Part shown: positions 1-7,264 of the stretch, piece after piece
Position numbering within the stretch: position 1 is the first letter of the stretch
Layout of the letters: every line of letters begins with the position of its first letter
Assembly: GCA_031389585.1 (NCBI GenBank)
Contig: JANMSS010000110.1
Coordinates: forward strand, 1 to 19,002
Reading direction: 5' to 3'
DNA length: 19,002 bases
Source of the DNA: CADEEN01 sp031389585
GTDB taxonomy: Bacteria > Pseudomonadota > Gammaproteobacteria > Burkholderiales > Burkholderiaceae_C
Translations under genes and position numbers: made by a program
Notes under the pieces: model-generated
The model's database searches: none
The model's input: only the letters and a program-made list of their open reading frames with translations
Told to the model about the DNA's origin: nothing

Positions 1-558
1 CTCAGCACGCGGCGCGGCATCCCGATCACGCTGGCGCTGCTGTATATCGAAATTGCAAACCAGGTTGGCTTGGACGCACGTCCGGTGTCGTTCCCAGGAC
101 ATTTCCTGGTCAAGCTGAAGATGCCGCAGGGGGAGGTCATCATCGACCCGTTTACCGGTCAGTCGTTGTCCCGCGAGACGCTCGATGAGCGCCTTGTTCC
201 CTATCGGCGCCGTCAGGGGCTTGTGGGTGAATTCGAGGCGCCGCTCGGCCTGTTTCTGCAGGTGGCCAGTGGCCGCGACGTGTTGGCGCGAATGCTGCGC
301 AATCTCAAGGAAGTTCACCAAGGCGGCGAAGACTGGCCGCGGCTGCTGGCGGTGCAGGAGCGCTTGGTCGTGCTCCTGCCCGAGGCCTGGGAAGAGCGGC
401 GCGATCGCGGACTGGTGTGGGCCGAGTTGAACGACCGCCGTGCCGCGGTCGATGATTTGCAGGCCTACCTCGACCACCGGCCCCAGTCCGACGACGCCCG
501 CGCCATCGGTGAACGCCTGGCCGATTTGCGCGGCGCCGGCACGCCGCGGCTGCATTGA
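1..558 (+). CDS. SirB1-family transglutaminase-like/TPR protein, 3' end only
   Basis: The reading frame is open from the first base, so the N-terminal part lies outside the window; about 185 residues are visible. The visible start carries the SirB1/transglutaminase-like block RRGIPITLALLYIEIA followed by FPGHFLVKL, the region holding the His of the papain-like fold, then IDPFTGQ. The C-terminal half (roughly the last 90 residues) is helical with a TPR-like pattern (RLLAVQERLVVLLPEAWEER, then DLQAYLDHRP), as is usual in this family. The biochemical role of bacterial SirB1 proteins is poorly defined; the name comes from a Salmonella invasion-regulator locus and does not prove regulation here. 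It stops 13 bases before the perM-like gene on the same strand and may be cotranscribed with it. The family is clear; the function is not. Confidence 0.85.
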   Translation, partial: LSTRRGIPITLALLYIEIANQVGLDARPVSFPGHFLVKLKMPQGEVIIDPFTGQSLSRETLDERLVPYRRRQGLVGEFEAPLGLFLQVASGRDVLARMLRNLKEVHQGGEDWPRLLAVQERLVVLLPEAWEERRDRGLVWAELNDRRAAVDDLQAYLDHRPQSDDARAIGERLADLRGAGTPRLH

Positions 559-571
559 GGCTGGACGCAGG

Positions 572-1633
572 ATGACGCTCAATCCTGTGCAACGCCGCAG
601 CCTGGCATGGTTGGCTCTGGCCCTGACTGCCGCCTTGCTGCTGTGGCTGTTGGCACCGGTACTGACGCCATTCATCGTGGCCGTGGTGCTGGCGTATGCA
701 CTGCACCCAGCGGTCGAGGCGCTGGCCTCGCGGCGCGTGCCGCGTATGGCCGCCGTGCTGGCCGTCGAGCTGCTGGCCATCGCGGCACTGCTGGCACTGC
801 TGCTGCTGGTGGTGCCGATCATCTCCAAGCAACTGCCCCTGCTGCGCGAGCAGGTGCCGTTGCTGGCTGAGCGTGTGAACCAGCACGTATCTCCTTGGCT
901 GGCGCAGTTTGGCATCGTGGTCTCGCTGGACGGCCCCGGCATCAAGGCCTTCGTCGCCAAGGTGCTCGACGCCAACCTGGAAGACTGGATCGGCACCGCG
1001 CTCAGCTCAGCTCGAATTGGCGGCAGCCTGCTGCTGGCCTTTATCGGCAATGCCGTGCTGATGCCCGTGGTGCTGTTCTACCTGCTCATCGACTGGCCGA
1101 ATCTGGTCGGTCGGGTCCAGGGATTCATCCCGCCGCGCTTGCGCGACAGCGTGAAAGGCTTCCTTGACGAGTGCGACGGCGTGCTCGGCAAATACCTGCG
1201 CGGCCAACTGTTGGTCATGGCGGCGCTGGCGATCTATTACAGCGCGGCATTGGCCTTGGCGGGCTTTGACCTCGCGCTGCCGGTGGGCCTGTTCACGGGC
1301 CTGGCGATCTTCATTCCCTATCTCGGCTTCGGCCTGGGCCTGCTGCTGGCACTCTTTGCCGGTGCCATGCAGTTTGCCGGCTGGTACGGCGTGGTTGCGG
1401 TGGCCGTGATCTATGGCATCGGCCAAGTCGGTGAGAGTTTGTTCCTGACCCCGCGGCTGGTGGGCGAACGCATCGGGCTCAATCCACTGGCCGTGATCTT
1501 TGCACTACTGGCCTTTGGCCATCTGTTCGGTTTCATTGGCGTGCTGATCGCGCTGCCGGTCAGCGCCTTGATCTTGGTCGCGCTGCGTCGTGGGCGCGGC
1601 GCCTACCTCGCCAGCCGGCTCTACCTGGGCTAG
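572..1633 (+). CDS. perM: AI-2E family transporter / PerM-like membrane protein
   Basis: A 353-residue polytopic inner-membrane protein of the AI-2E/PerM family (UPF0118). Hydrophobic spans lie near residues 11-45, 58-83, 148-172, 212-232, 235-268, 270-286 and 302-338, with a hydrophilic segment at about 85-145, the usual layout. Family blocks are FIPYLGFGLGLLLAL (about 247-261) and, near the C-terminus, LTPRLVGERIGLNPLAVIF followed by GHLFGFIGVLIALPV. Substrates are mostly unknown: some members export autoinducer-2 and others act as ion antiporters, so transport of AI-2 should not be assumed. I chose ATG 572 because it follows the preceding stop, has purine-rich GCAGG upstream and precedes a natural signal-anchor segment; the frame is open further upstream, but that part overlaps the previous gene. 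It ends 5 bases before hda, as is common in betaproteobacteria. Confidence 0.88.
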   Translation: MTLNPVQRRSLAWLALALTAALLLWLLAPVLTPFIVAVVLAYALHPAVEALASRRVPRMAAVLAVELLAIAALLALLLLVVPIISKQLPLLREQVPLLAERVNQHVSPWLAQFGIVVSLDGPGIKAFVAKVLDANLEDWIGTALSSARIGGSLLLAFIGNAVLMPVVLFYLLIDWPNLVGRVQGFIPPRLRDSVKGFLDECDGVLGKYLRGQLLVMAALAIYYSAALALAGFDLALPVGLFTGLAIFIPYLGFGLGLLLALFAGAMQFAGWYGVVAVAVIYGIGQVGESLFLTPRLVGERIGLNPLAVIFALLAFGHLFGFIGVLIALPVSALILVALRRGRGAYLASRLYLG

Positions 1634-1638
1634 GCGCC

Positions 1639-2337
1639 ATGCGACAAATACCGCTTGCGATCGGCCCGGCGCCACTGCACACCTTTGACGGCTTCGTCCC
1701 CGGCGCCAACGCGGCGGCGCTGGCGCACCTGCGCGGACTGGCCGGCGCGATCCCGCACGCCGCGACGCATGTGGCCACGCCGGTCTATCTTTGGGGGCCA
1801 CGGGGCACCGGAAAAACGCACTTGCTGTGTGCGCTGGCCGCCGCGGCGCAGGCACGCGGCCTGCGAACGGGTTGGTTCAGTGGTGCCAGCCCTTTGCCCT
1901 GGGTTCTTGACGAACAGGTCACGCTGCTGTTGCTCGATGGCTGCGACAGCCTCGACGAGGTGCAGCAACAGGCCGCCTTTGCCCTCTTCATCGAGGCCGG
2001 CGCGCATGGCGTGCAGGTTGCGGCGGCCGGGGCCACACCACCGGTCGACCTGCCTCTGCGCGAGGACTTGCGAACGCGCCTGGGCTGGGGTCACATCTTT
2101 GCACTCGTTCCGTTGACCGAGAGCGACACGCGCGCTGCGCTGCGACGCGAAGCGGATCGACGTGGCATCTTCTTGTCGGATGAGGTGATGGATTACCTGC
2201 TGACGCGCTTCTCGCGCGACATGCAGCACCTGATGGCATTGCTCGACCGGTTGGACGAGTTTGCCCTGTCGCAGCACCGCGCCGTCACGGTGCCGCTGCT
2301 CAGGCGCATGTTCGAGCAAGAGGGCGCGACACTGTGA
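1639..2337 (+). CDS. hda: DnaA regulatory inactivator Hda
   Basis: A 232-residue AAA+ protein related to the ATPase part of DnaA but lacking its DNA-binding domain. Hda with the DNA-loaded beta clamp stimulates hydrolysis of DnaA-bound ATP (RIDA) and so prevents over-initiation of replication. Visible features: an N-terminal clamp-binding-like segment QIPLAIG (residues 3-9), Walker A GPRGTGKT (53-60), Walker B LLLLDGCDSL (97-106), a box VII-type arginine finger region in LREDLRTRLGWG (140-151), and a sensor 2-like helix RDMQHLMALLDRLDE (193-207). Length matches the family. It starts 5 bases after perM, and its TGA stop overlaps the GTG start of the HAD gene (GTGA), so translation of the two is probably coupled. 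Distinguished from DnaA by length and from other AAA+ proteins by the clamp motif and gene order. Confidence 0.9.
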   Translation: MRQIPLAIGPAPLHTFDGFVPGANAAALAHLRGLAGAIPHAATHVATPVYLWGPRGTGKTHLLCALAAAAQARGLRTGWFSGASPLPWVLDEQVTLLLLDGCDSLDEVQQQAAFALFIEAGAHGVQVAAAGATPPVDLPLREDLRTRLGWGHIFALVPLTESDTRAALRREADRRGIFLSDEVMDYLLTRFSRDMQHLMALLDRLDEFALSQHRAVTVPLLRRMFEQEGATL

Positions 2338-3014
2338 ACCTGACGCTGTTCGACCTCGACGGCACGCTGATCGACGCTGACTCCGACCATGCCTTCGGTG
2401 AGTTTATGGTGACCATCGGATGGGTCGACGCTGACGCCTTCCAGCGCCGCAACGACGCGTTCTACGAGGACTACCAGGCTGCCCGGCTCGACATCGACGC
2501 CTACATCGACTTTGCCACCGCACCTTGGCGAGAACGCCCCGAAGCGGAGTCGTTGGCGATGCGCGAGCGCTTCATGCGAGAGGTTGTGCACCCGGTGTTT
2601 GACCAGCGCGCCATGGCATTGGTACAGGATCACCAGGCGGCAGGCGATTGCGTGGCTATCGTCACGGCGACCAATGAATTCATCACCCGCCCGATCGCCG
2701 ATGCCTTCGGCGTGGCCGACCTGATCGCCGTCGAATTGACACGCGACGACAATGGCAACCCAACCGGGACTGTGCGCGGCGTACCGTCATTTCGCGAAGG
2801 CAAGATCGTGCGTGTCGAGCAATGGTTGGCCGGGCAGGGCCGCCAGCGCGCTGACTTTGCGCGCATCACGGTCTACAGCGACTCCACCAACGACCTGCCG
2901 CTGCTCGAGTGGGCGACCCACCCAGTGGCTACCAATCCGGGGCCGGCGCTGCGCGAAATCGCTTGCGAGCGCGGCTGGCCTGTCTTGAACCTATTCCAAA
3001 AAGAACAACCATGA
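2334..3014 (+). CDS. HAD superfamily hydrolase, SerB-like subfamily IB
   Basis: A 226-residue soluble phosphatase-like protein. All four HAD motifs are present: motif I LFDLDGTL with nucleophile Asp7 and acid/base Asp9; motif II IVTATNEF with Thr111; motif III Lys157 in REGKIVR; motif IV YSDSTNDLPLLEW with Asp183 and Asp187 for magnesium. The helical cap between residues about 15 and 90 fits subfamily IB (phosphoserine phosphatase/CicA type). The substrate cannot be read from the sequence. Known relatives hydrolyse phosphoserine or other small phosphomonoesters. The start is GTG at 2334, inside the hda stop (GTGA). Its own stop overlaps the pcnB ATG (ATGA at 3011-3014), so it is translated between two essential or near-essential genes. 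The fixed position between hda and pcnB is familiar from Burkholderiales, but no functional link is established. Confidence 0.85.
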   Translation: MNLTLFDLDGTLIDADSDHAFGEFMVTIGWVDADAFQRRNDAFYEDYQAARLDIDAYIDFATAPWRERPEAESLAMRERFMREVVHPVFDQRAMALVQDHQAAGDCVAIVTATNEFITRPIADAFGVADLIAVELTRDDNGNPTGTVRGVPSFREGKIVRVEQWLAGQGRQRADFARITVYSDSTNDLPLLEWATHPVATNPGPALREIACERGWPVLNLFQKEQP

Positions 3015-4564
3015 TCCGAAAATTCATCGACAAACTACTCGGCAAGTCACCGCTGTCCCCCGGCAAGGGCGCGCGCATCCCAGTCGGCAAGCGCGTCGAA
3101 GTCTCCGCTGCGGACCACGGTATCAACCCCGATCTACTCGATGAGCGTGCTGTCAGGGTCGTGCGCACGTTGCAGGAGGCCGGCCACGCGGCCTTCATCG
3201 TCGGCGGCGCTGTGCGCGACCTGCTCGTCGGGCGGCGGCCGAAAGACTTCGATGTCGCCACCGACGCCACCCCCGAACAAGTCAGGGGGCTGTTCCGCCG
3301 CGCCTTCATCATTGGCCGGCGCTTTCGCATCGTGCACGTCGTATTCGGCCGCGGCCGCGAGCACGAAGTCGTCGAGGTGTCGACTTTCCGCGCCTACGTC
3401 GAGGCCGAGTTGGCCGAGCAGGTGCAGGGCAAGGAGAAGACCTCCAAGAGCGAGTTGGCCGGCAAGAGCCATGTGATCGACGCGGCCGGTCGCGTGCTGC
3501 GCGACAACGTGTGGGGTCCGCAGATCGAAGACGCTGCGCGGCGCGATTTCACGATCAACGCGATGTACTACGACCCGCTAACGCAGATCGTGGTCGACTA
3601 TCACGGCGGCATCAAGGACATCAAGAAGCGCGCGTTGCGCATGATCGGCGACCCGGTCACGCGCTACCGCGAGGATCCGGTGCGCATCATTCGTGCCGTG
3701 CGATTCGCCGCCAAGCTCGGCTTCGACATCGAGCCCGCGTCGCGCGCGCCGATCCGCGAGATGGCCACGCTGCTCGACAGCGTACCCAGTTCGCGGTTGT
3801 TCGACGAGTTGTTCAAGCTGTTGCAGACGGGCCACTCACTGGCCAGCGTGGCTGAACTGCGCAAGCAGGGCCTGAACCGACAGTTTCCGCTGCTCGAGCC
3901 GTTGATGGTCGAGGGCATCAAGCACAAGAACCAGCGCGTCCAGTTCATCGAGGCGGCGCTGGCCGACACCGACGCGCGGATCGAACAGGACAAGGGCGTG
4001 GCGCCGAGCTTCCTACTCGCCTGCCTGCTCTGGCACGAGGTGCGCGAGCGGTGGCAGGCGGCGCGGCAACGCGGTACCCCTGCGGCGCCGGCACTGCAAG
4101 AAGCCATCGACGCCGTCTTCGACGCCCGCGTGGGCGACATCTCGGGCCGCGGCAAGCTCGGAACCGATATGCGCGAGATCTGGTTGATGCAGCCCAGATT
4201 CGAGCGCCGCACCGGTACGACCCCGTACGCGATGGTCGACCAGCCGCGCTTTCGTGCTGCCTACGATTTTCTGCGGCTGCGTGCCGACAGCGGTGAAGCC
4301 GAGGAAGAGTTGGCTGACTGGTGGGAGGACTTCGCCCTGGGCAGCATGGAAGAGCGCGAGGCGCTGATCGCTGCGGCCCGCGAGGCGCAGCGCACGCAGC
4401 CGCGCGAGACCCGCGATCGCCACGAGTCAGCGGAGGCGGGCGACACCGTGCCAGGTGACGAAGGGGGGGCACGCGGCGAGGCCGAGCCGGCCAAGAAGCG
4501 CCGCCGCCGTCGCCGCAAGACGGGCGGCGGCGCAACCTCACCACCGGCGGGCGACGCAGGCTAG
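3011..4564 (+). CDS. pcnB: Poly(A) polymerase I
   Basis: A 517-residue class II nucleotidyltransferase that adds 3' poly(A) tails to RNA, promoting decay by exonucleases. The head domain carries FIVGGAVRDLLVG (62-74), the catalytic DxD in KDFDVATDA (Asp79, Asp81), RIVHVVFGRGREHEVVEVST (106-125), RRDFTINAMYYDP (177-189) and RYREDPVRIIRAVRFAAKLG (218-237). The last pattern, and the longer C-terminal half, favour poly(A) polymerase over a tRNA CCA-adding enzyme, whose C-terminus is usually shorter or carries an HD domain. The C-terminus ends in a run of basic residues (KKRRRRRRK) followed by a Gly/Ala/Pro tail, typical of RNA-binding tails in proteobacterial PcnB. ATG 3011 overlaps the HAD stop (ATGA). 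An upstream in-frame start at 2909 would lie wholly inside the HAD gene and is unlikely. folK follows after 15 bases. Confidence 0.93.
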   Translation: MIRKFIDKLLGKSPLSPGKGARIPVGKRVEVSAADHGINPDLLDERAVRVVRTLQEAGHAAFIVGGAVRDLLVGRRPKDFDVATDATPEQVRGLFRRAFIIGRRFRIVHVVFGRGREHEVVEVSTFRAYVEAELAEQVQGKEKTSKSELAGKSHVIDAAGRVLRDNVWGPQIEDAARRDFTINAMYYDPLTQIVVDYHGGIKDIKKRALRMIGDPVTRYREDPVRIIRAVRFAAKLGFDIEPASRAPIREMATLLDSVPSSRLFDELFKLLQTGHSLASVAELRKQGLNRQFPLLEPLMVEGIKHKNQRVQFIEAALADTDARIEQDKGVAPSFLLACLLWHEVRERWQAARQRGTPAAPALQEAIDAVFDARVGDISGRGKLGTDMREIWLMQPRFERRTGTTPYAMVDQPRFRAAYDFLRLRADSGEAEEELADWWEDFALGSMEEREALIAAAREAQRTQPRETRDRHESAEAGDTVPGDEGGARGEAEPAKKRRRRRRKTGGGATSPPAGDAG

Positions 4565-4579
4565 CTGCGTCGTTGTTCG

Positions 4580-5083
4580 ATGCGCGATGGTGAGTGTGTT
4601 TTCGTCGGACTGGGCGCCAACCTCGGCGATGCAGCGGCCAGCGTGCGCGAGGCGATCCTGCACTTGGGCACCCTGCCGGAGACGAAATTTGTCGCCTCGT
4701 CATCGCTGTACCGCAGTGCACCGCTGGATGCAGTCGGGCCGGACTTCATCAACGCCGTCGTCGAGTTGCGCACTCGACTGACGCCGCAGGCGCTGCTCGC
4801 GCAGCTGATGAGCGTGGAGCAACGCTTTGGCCGCCAGCGGCCCTTCCACCATGCGCCGCGCTCACTCGATCTCGATCTGTTGCTGTTCGGCGAGCGCCGC
4901 ATTGAGTCGAGCGAGCTGTGCTTGCCGCACCCCCGACTGCACGAGCGTGCATTCGTGCTGGCGCCACTGGCCGAGCTGGCGCCTGCGCTGGTCTGTCCCG
5001 GCGGCCGCAGCGTTGAGCAGACACTGGCCTCGCTGACGGATCAGCGCATCGCACGGGTTTCGGGCATCGACGTCGATCGTTGA
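4580..5083 (+). CDS. folK: 2-amino-4-hydroxy-6-hydroxymethyldihydropteridine pyrophosphokinase
   Basis: A 167-residue cytosolic folate-biosynthesis enzyme (HPPK) that transfers pyrophosphate from ATP to 6-hydroxymethyl-7,8-dihydropterin, supplying FolP. Recognisable blocks are FVGLGANLGD (8-17), LYRSAPLD (43-50) and DFINAVVEL (55-63). The family signature HAPRSLDLDLLLFG spans 91-104, with magnesium-binding Asp97 and Asp99, followed by LPHPRLHERAFVLAPL (115-130). Length matches single-domain HPPK; there is no fusion to FolB or FolP. ATG 4580 lies 15 bases after the pcnB stop, and pcnB-folK is a standard pair in proteobacteria. The following 58-base gap to the DUF47 gene holds a candidate promoter, so folK is probably the last gene of the upstream unit. 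Start choice is supported by the conserved N-terminal beta strand beginning almost at once. Confidence 0.93.
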   Translation: MRDGECVFVGLGANLGDAAASVREAILHLGTLPETKFVASSSLYRSAPLDAVGPDFINAVVELRTRLTPQALLAQLMSVEQRFGRQRPFHHAPRSLDLDLLLFGERRIESSELCLPHPRLHERAFVLAPLAELAPALVCPGGRSVEQTLASLTDQRIARVSGIDVDR

Positions 5084-5108
5084 CAAATACAATCGTTGTC
5101 AGTCCGAT
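5080..5108 (+). promoter_or_regulatory. Candidate promoter and inverted repeat before the phosphate transport pair
   Basis: A perfect TTGACA lies at 5080-5085, overlapping the folK stop. With 17-base spacing its -10 would be TCCGAT (5103-5108, weak). Alternatively TACAAT at 5088-5093 could be a -10 with a poor -35. TGACAA (5081-5086) and TTGTCA (5096-5101) form a perfect 6-base inverted repeat over the same stretch, which could be an operator. I cannot say which element is used, and I see no clear PhoB box pair. Confidence 0.4.
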
Positions 5109-5141
5109 TGATCGCGGCCGCACTGCGGCTTGGAGGCCCCC

Positions 5142-5789
5142 ATGTTGTTCGGCAGGTTTTTGCCGCGTGAAGGCAATTTTTTCGAGCTGTTCAATCAGCA
5201 TGGCGCCCACATCTCGAAGGGTGCGCGCGCCTTCATGCAGATGATCGAGAACTATGCCGACCCTGTGCTGCGCCAGAAGTACGCTGACGAAGTCGATTTG
5301 GCAGAGCGCCAGGCCGACAAGATCACCGCCGAAGTCAATCGGCTGCTGCACAAGTCGTTCATCACGCCAATCGACCGCGATCAAATCCACGGCCTGATCA
5401 ACGCCATGGACGACGTATTGGACTTGTTGCAAGACTCAACTGAGACCATGTCCTTGTACGACGTGCGCGAACTCACGCCCGAAGTCGTGAGCCTGGGCGC
5501 GTTGGCCGTGCGCTGTTGCGACAGGGTGGCGCAAGTGGTCGAGCTTCTGCCGCGCCTGGGGCAAGCCGAAGTCAGCGAGGCCGCGCTAAAGACCTGCGAG
5601 GAGATTGACCAACTTGAGTCCGATGCCGACCGGGTGATGCGCGCGGCAATGAGCAGGCTGTTCCGTGAGCAGGCTGACGTGCGCGAACTGATCAAGCTCA
5701 AGGCCATCTACGAACAGCTGGAATCGATCACCGACCGCTGCGAGGACGTGGCCAACCTGATCGAGGGCGTGGTCCTCGAGAGCACCTGA
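5142..5789 (+). CDS. DUF47 PhoU-like protein, Pit accessory
   Basis: A 215-residue all-helical cytosolic protein of the DUF47/TIGR00153 family, distantly related to PhoU. The N-terminus MLFGRFLPREGNFFELFNQH is typical. The metal-binding-like acidic motifs of PhoU proteins occur in EVDLAERQADK (50-60) and, in the second repeat, EIDQLESDADRVM (154-166); the C-terminus ITDRCEDVANLIEGVVLE (196-213) is also characteristic. Such proteins are encoded next to Pit permeases and are thought to gate or regulate them; the mechanism is not well established. The frame is open from a TTG at 5130, but ATG 5142 is preferred because GGAGG (5132-5136) sits 5 bases upstream. pit follows after 19 bases, so the two are almost certainly one transcript. 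No signal peptide or membrane span is visible. Confidence 0.9.
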   Translation: MLFGRFLPREGNFFELFNQHGAHISKGARAFMQMIENYADPVLRQKYADEVDLAERQADKITAEVNRLLHKSFITPIDRDQIHGLINAMDDVLDLLQDSTETMSLYDVRELTPEVVSLGALAVRCCDRVAQVVELLPRLGQAEVSEAALKTCEEIDQLESDADRVMRAAMSRLFREQADVRELIKLKAIYEQLESITDRCEDVANLIEGVVLEST

Positions 5790-5808
5790 GCCTGCGGAGC
5801 ACCGGCGT

Positions 5809-6819
5809 ATGGAGGTGGTCCAGGTTTCGTTTTGGGTGATCGTCATGCTGGTGCTGCTGGCGATCGCCTTTGATTTCATGAACGGCTTTCACGACGCGGC
5901 GAACTCGATCGCCACGGTCGTCTCGACCGGCGTGCTCAAGCCGCATCAGGCCGTGGCGTTTGCCGCGTTCTTCAACTTCATCGCCATCTTCGTCTTCCAG
6001 CTCAAGGTCGCCGCCACGGTGGGCAAGGGCATCGTGATGCCGGGCGTGGTCGACCACTACGTGGTCTTCGGCGCGCTGATCGGTGCGATTGTCTGGAACA
6101 TCACCACTTGGTGGTACGGCATCCCGTCATCGAGTTCGCACGCCTTGATCGGTGGCATCGTCGGTGCCGTGATGGCCAAGGCTGGTGCCGGTGCGCTGTT
6201 GGCCGCCGGGGTCTGGAAAACGGTGATCTTCATTCTCGTCTCGCCGCTGCTGGGATTCATGCTCGGATCGTTGATGCTGGTGGCTGTGTCCTGGTTGTTC
6301 AGACGCGCACGACCTCAACGTGTGGACAGTACGTTCCGGCGACTGCAGTTAGTGTCTGCCGGCATGTACAGCCTGGGCCACGGGGGTAACGACGCGCAAA
6401 AAACGATCGGCATCATTTGGATGCTGCTGATCGCTACGGGCTATGCCAGTGCGACGGACAGCGTGCCGCCGCTATGGGTCATCTGGGTCTGCTACATCGC
6501 GATTGCCGCAGGTACGATGTTCGGCGGCTGGCGTATCGTGAAAACGATGGGCCAGAAGATCACCAAGTTGAAGCCGGTCGGCGGGTTTTGCGCCGAGACC
6601 GGCGGCGCGATTACCCTGTTTCTGGCGACCGGCCTGGGGATCCCGGTGTCGACCACGCACACCATCACCGGCGCGATCGTCGGTGTCGGCTCGACCCGAC
6701 GCGCGTCGGCCGTGCGTTGGGGCGTGGCAGGCAACATTGTCTGGGCCTGGATCTTCACGATCCCCGCCTCGGCGCTGATGGCGGCGCTGGCCTATTGGGC
6801 TGGCCGCGGAATGCTCTGA
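5809..6819 (+). CDS. pit: Low-affinity inorganic phosphate transporter, Pit family
   Basis: A 336-residue inner-membrane permease of the PiT family that imports phosphate, usually as a metal-phosphate complex driven by protons. The family's inverted topology shows as two related halves. The first has DFMNGFHDAANSIATVVSTG (22-41) and GIPSSSSHALIGGIVGAV; the second has LGHGGNDAQKTIGI and GIPVSTTHTITGAIVGVG. The paired Asn-Asp/His-Asp and Ser-Ser/Thr-Thr-His motifs are the phosphate and cation sites known for the family. About ten hydrophobic segments are visible, separated by a basic cytosolic loop RRARPQRVDSTFRR. The length is at the short end for the family, which fits forms lacking a large central loop. 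GGAG at 5796-5799 precedes ATG 5809. The upstream DUF47 gene is its usual partner. Its stop is one base from the stop of the opposing TM2-like gene. Confidence 0.93.
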   Translation: MEVVQVSFWVIVMLVLLAIAFDFMNGFHDAANSIATVVSTGVLKPHQAVAFAAFFNFIAIFVFQLKVAATVGKGIVMPGVVDHYVVFGALIGAIVWNITTWWYGIPSSSSHALIGGIVGAVMAKAGAGALLAAGVWKTVIFILVSPLLGFMLGSLMLVAVSWLFRRARPQRVDSTFRRLQLVSAGMYSLGHGGNDAQKTIGIIWMLLIATGYASATDSVPPLWVIWVCYIAIAAGTMFGGWRIVKTMGQKITKLKPVGGFCAETGGAITLFLATGLGIPVSTTHTITGAIVGVGSTRRASAVRWGVAGNIVWAWIFTIPASALMAALAYWAGRGML

Positions 6820-6820
6820 A

Positions 6821-7264
6821 TCACTGGCTGATCTTGCGTGCCTCTTCGACCTGCCATTCGAAGTAGCGTTGACCGCCAAAGGCGATGGTGGCCATCAGGG
6901 CAGTGGCGCCGATCAGCAACGCTGCGATCACGCCCAGCACCGGGCCCCATCGCGTTGCCTGCACGGGAGACTTCGGGTTGTGGCGCGCATCCCATTTCTC
7001 ATCAGGGAGCAGGCCATAGACGATGGCGCAAAGCGACGCCTGCGCCAGCATCAAACCCAGCAGCGGCAGCAGCAACCAGGAGAGTTGGTCATCCTGGCCG
7101 AATTCGAGCGCGCGCTGCAGGCCGACCAGGCCCGTCAGTGTGGGTAGCGGGTGCAACCATGCGAGGGTGTCGCGCCAGCCATAGAGATACCACCGGTGCA
7201 GACCCAGGCTGCCGCCGATCAGGGCGATCCAGGTGGCCAGGGTCTTTGACTTGTAGTACGCCAT
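6821..7264 (-). CDS. Small TM2-domain-like membrane protein
   Basis: A 147-residue predicted inner-membrane protein. The N-terminus KSKTLATWIALIGGSLGLHR followed by WYLYG resembles the TM2 domain: a lysine, a first span, a Gly-rich turn, then HRWYLG-like residues. Hydrophobic segments lie near 10-28, 62-85 and 107-127. Between the last two is a soluble stretch with LPDEKWDARHNP, a pattern common in Burkholderiales members. The function of these bacterial proteins is unknown. The frame is open well upstream, but ATG 7264 is preferred because it shares a base with the stop of the GNAT gene (TGATG on the minus strand), pointing to coupled translation, and because the family begins with this MxYYKSK segment. 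It converges on pit with one base between the stop codons, so transcripts from the two strands must overlap at their 3' ends. Confidence 0.75.
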   Translation of the reverse strand: MAYYKSKTLATWIALIGGSLGLHRWYLYGWRDTLAWLHPLPTLTGLVGLQRALEFGQDDQLSWLLLPLLGLMLAQASLCAIVYGLLPDEKWDARHNPKSPVQATRWGPVLGVIAALLIGATALMATIAFGGQRYFEWQVEEARKISQ

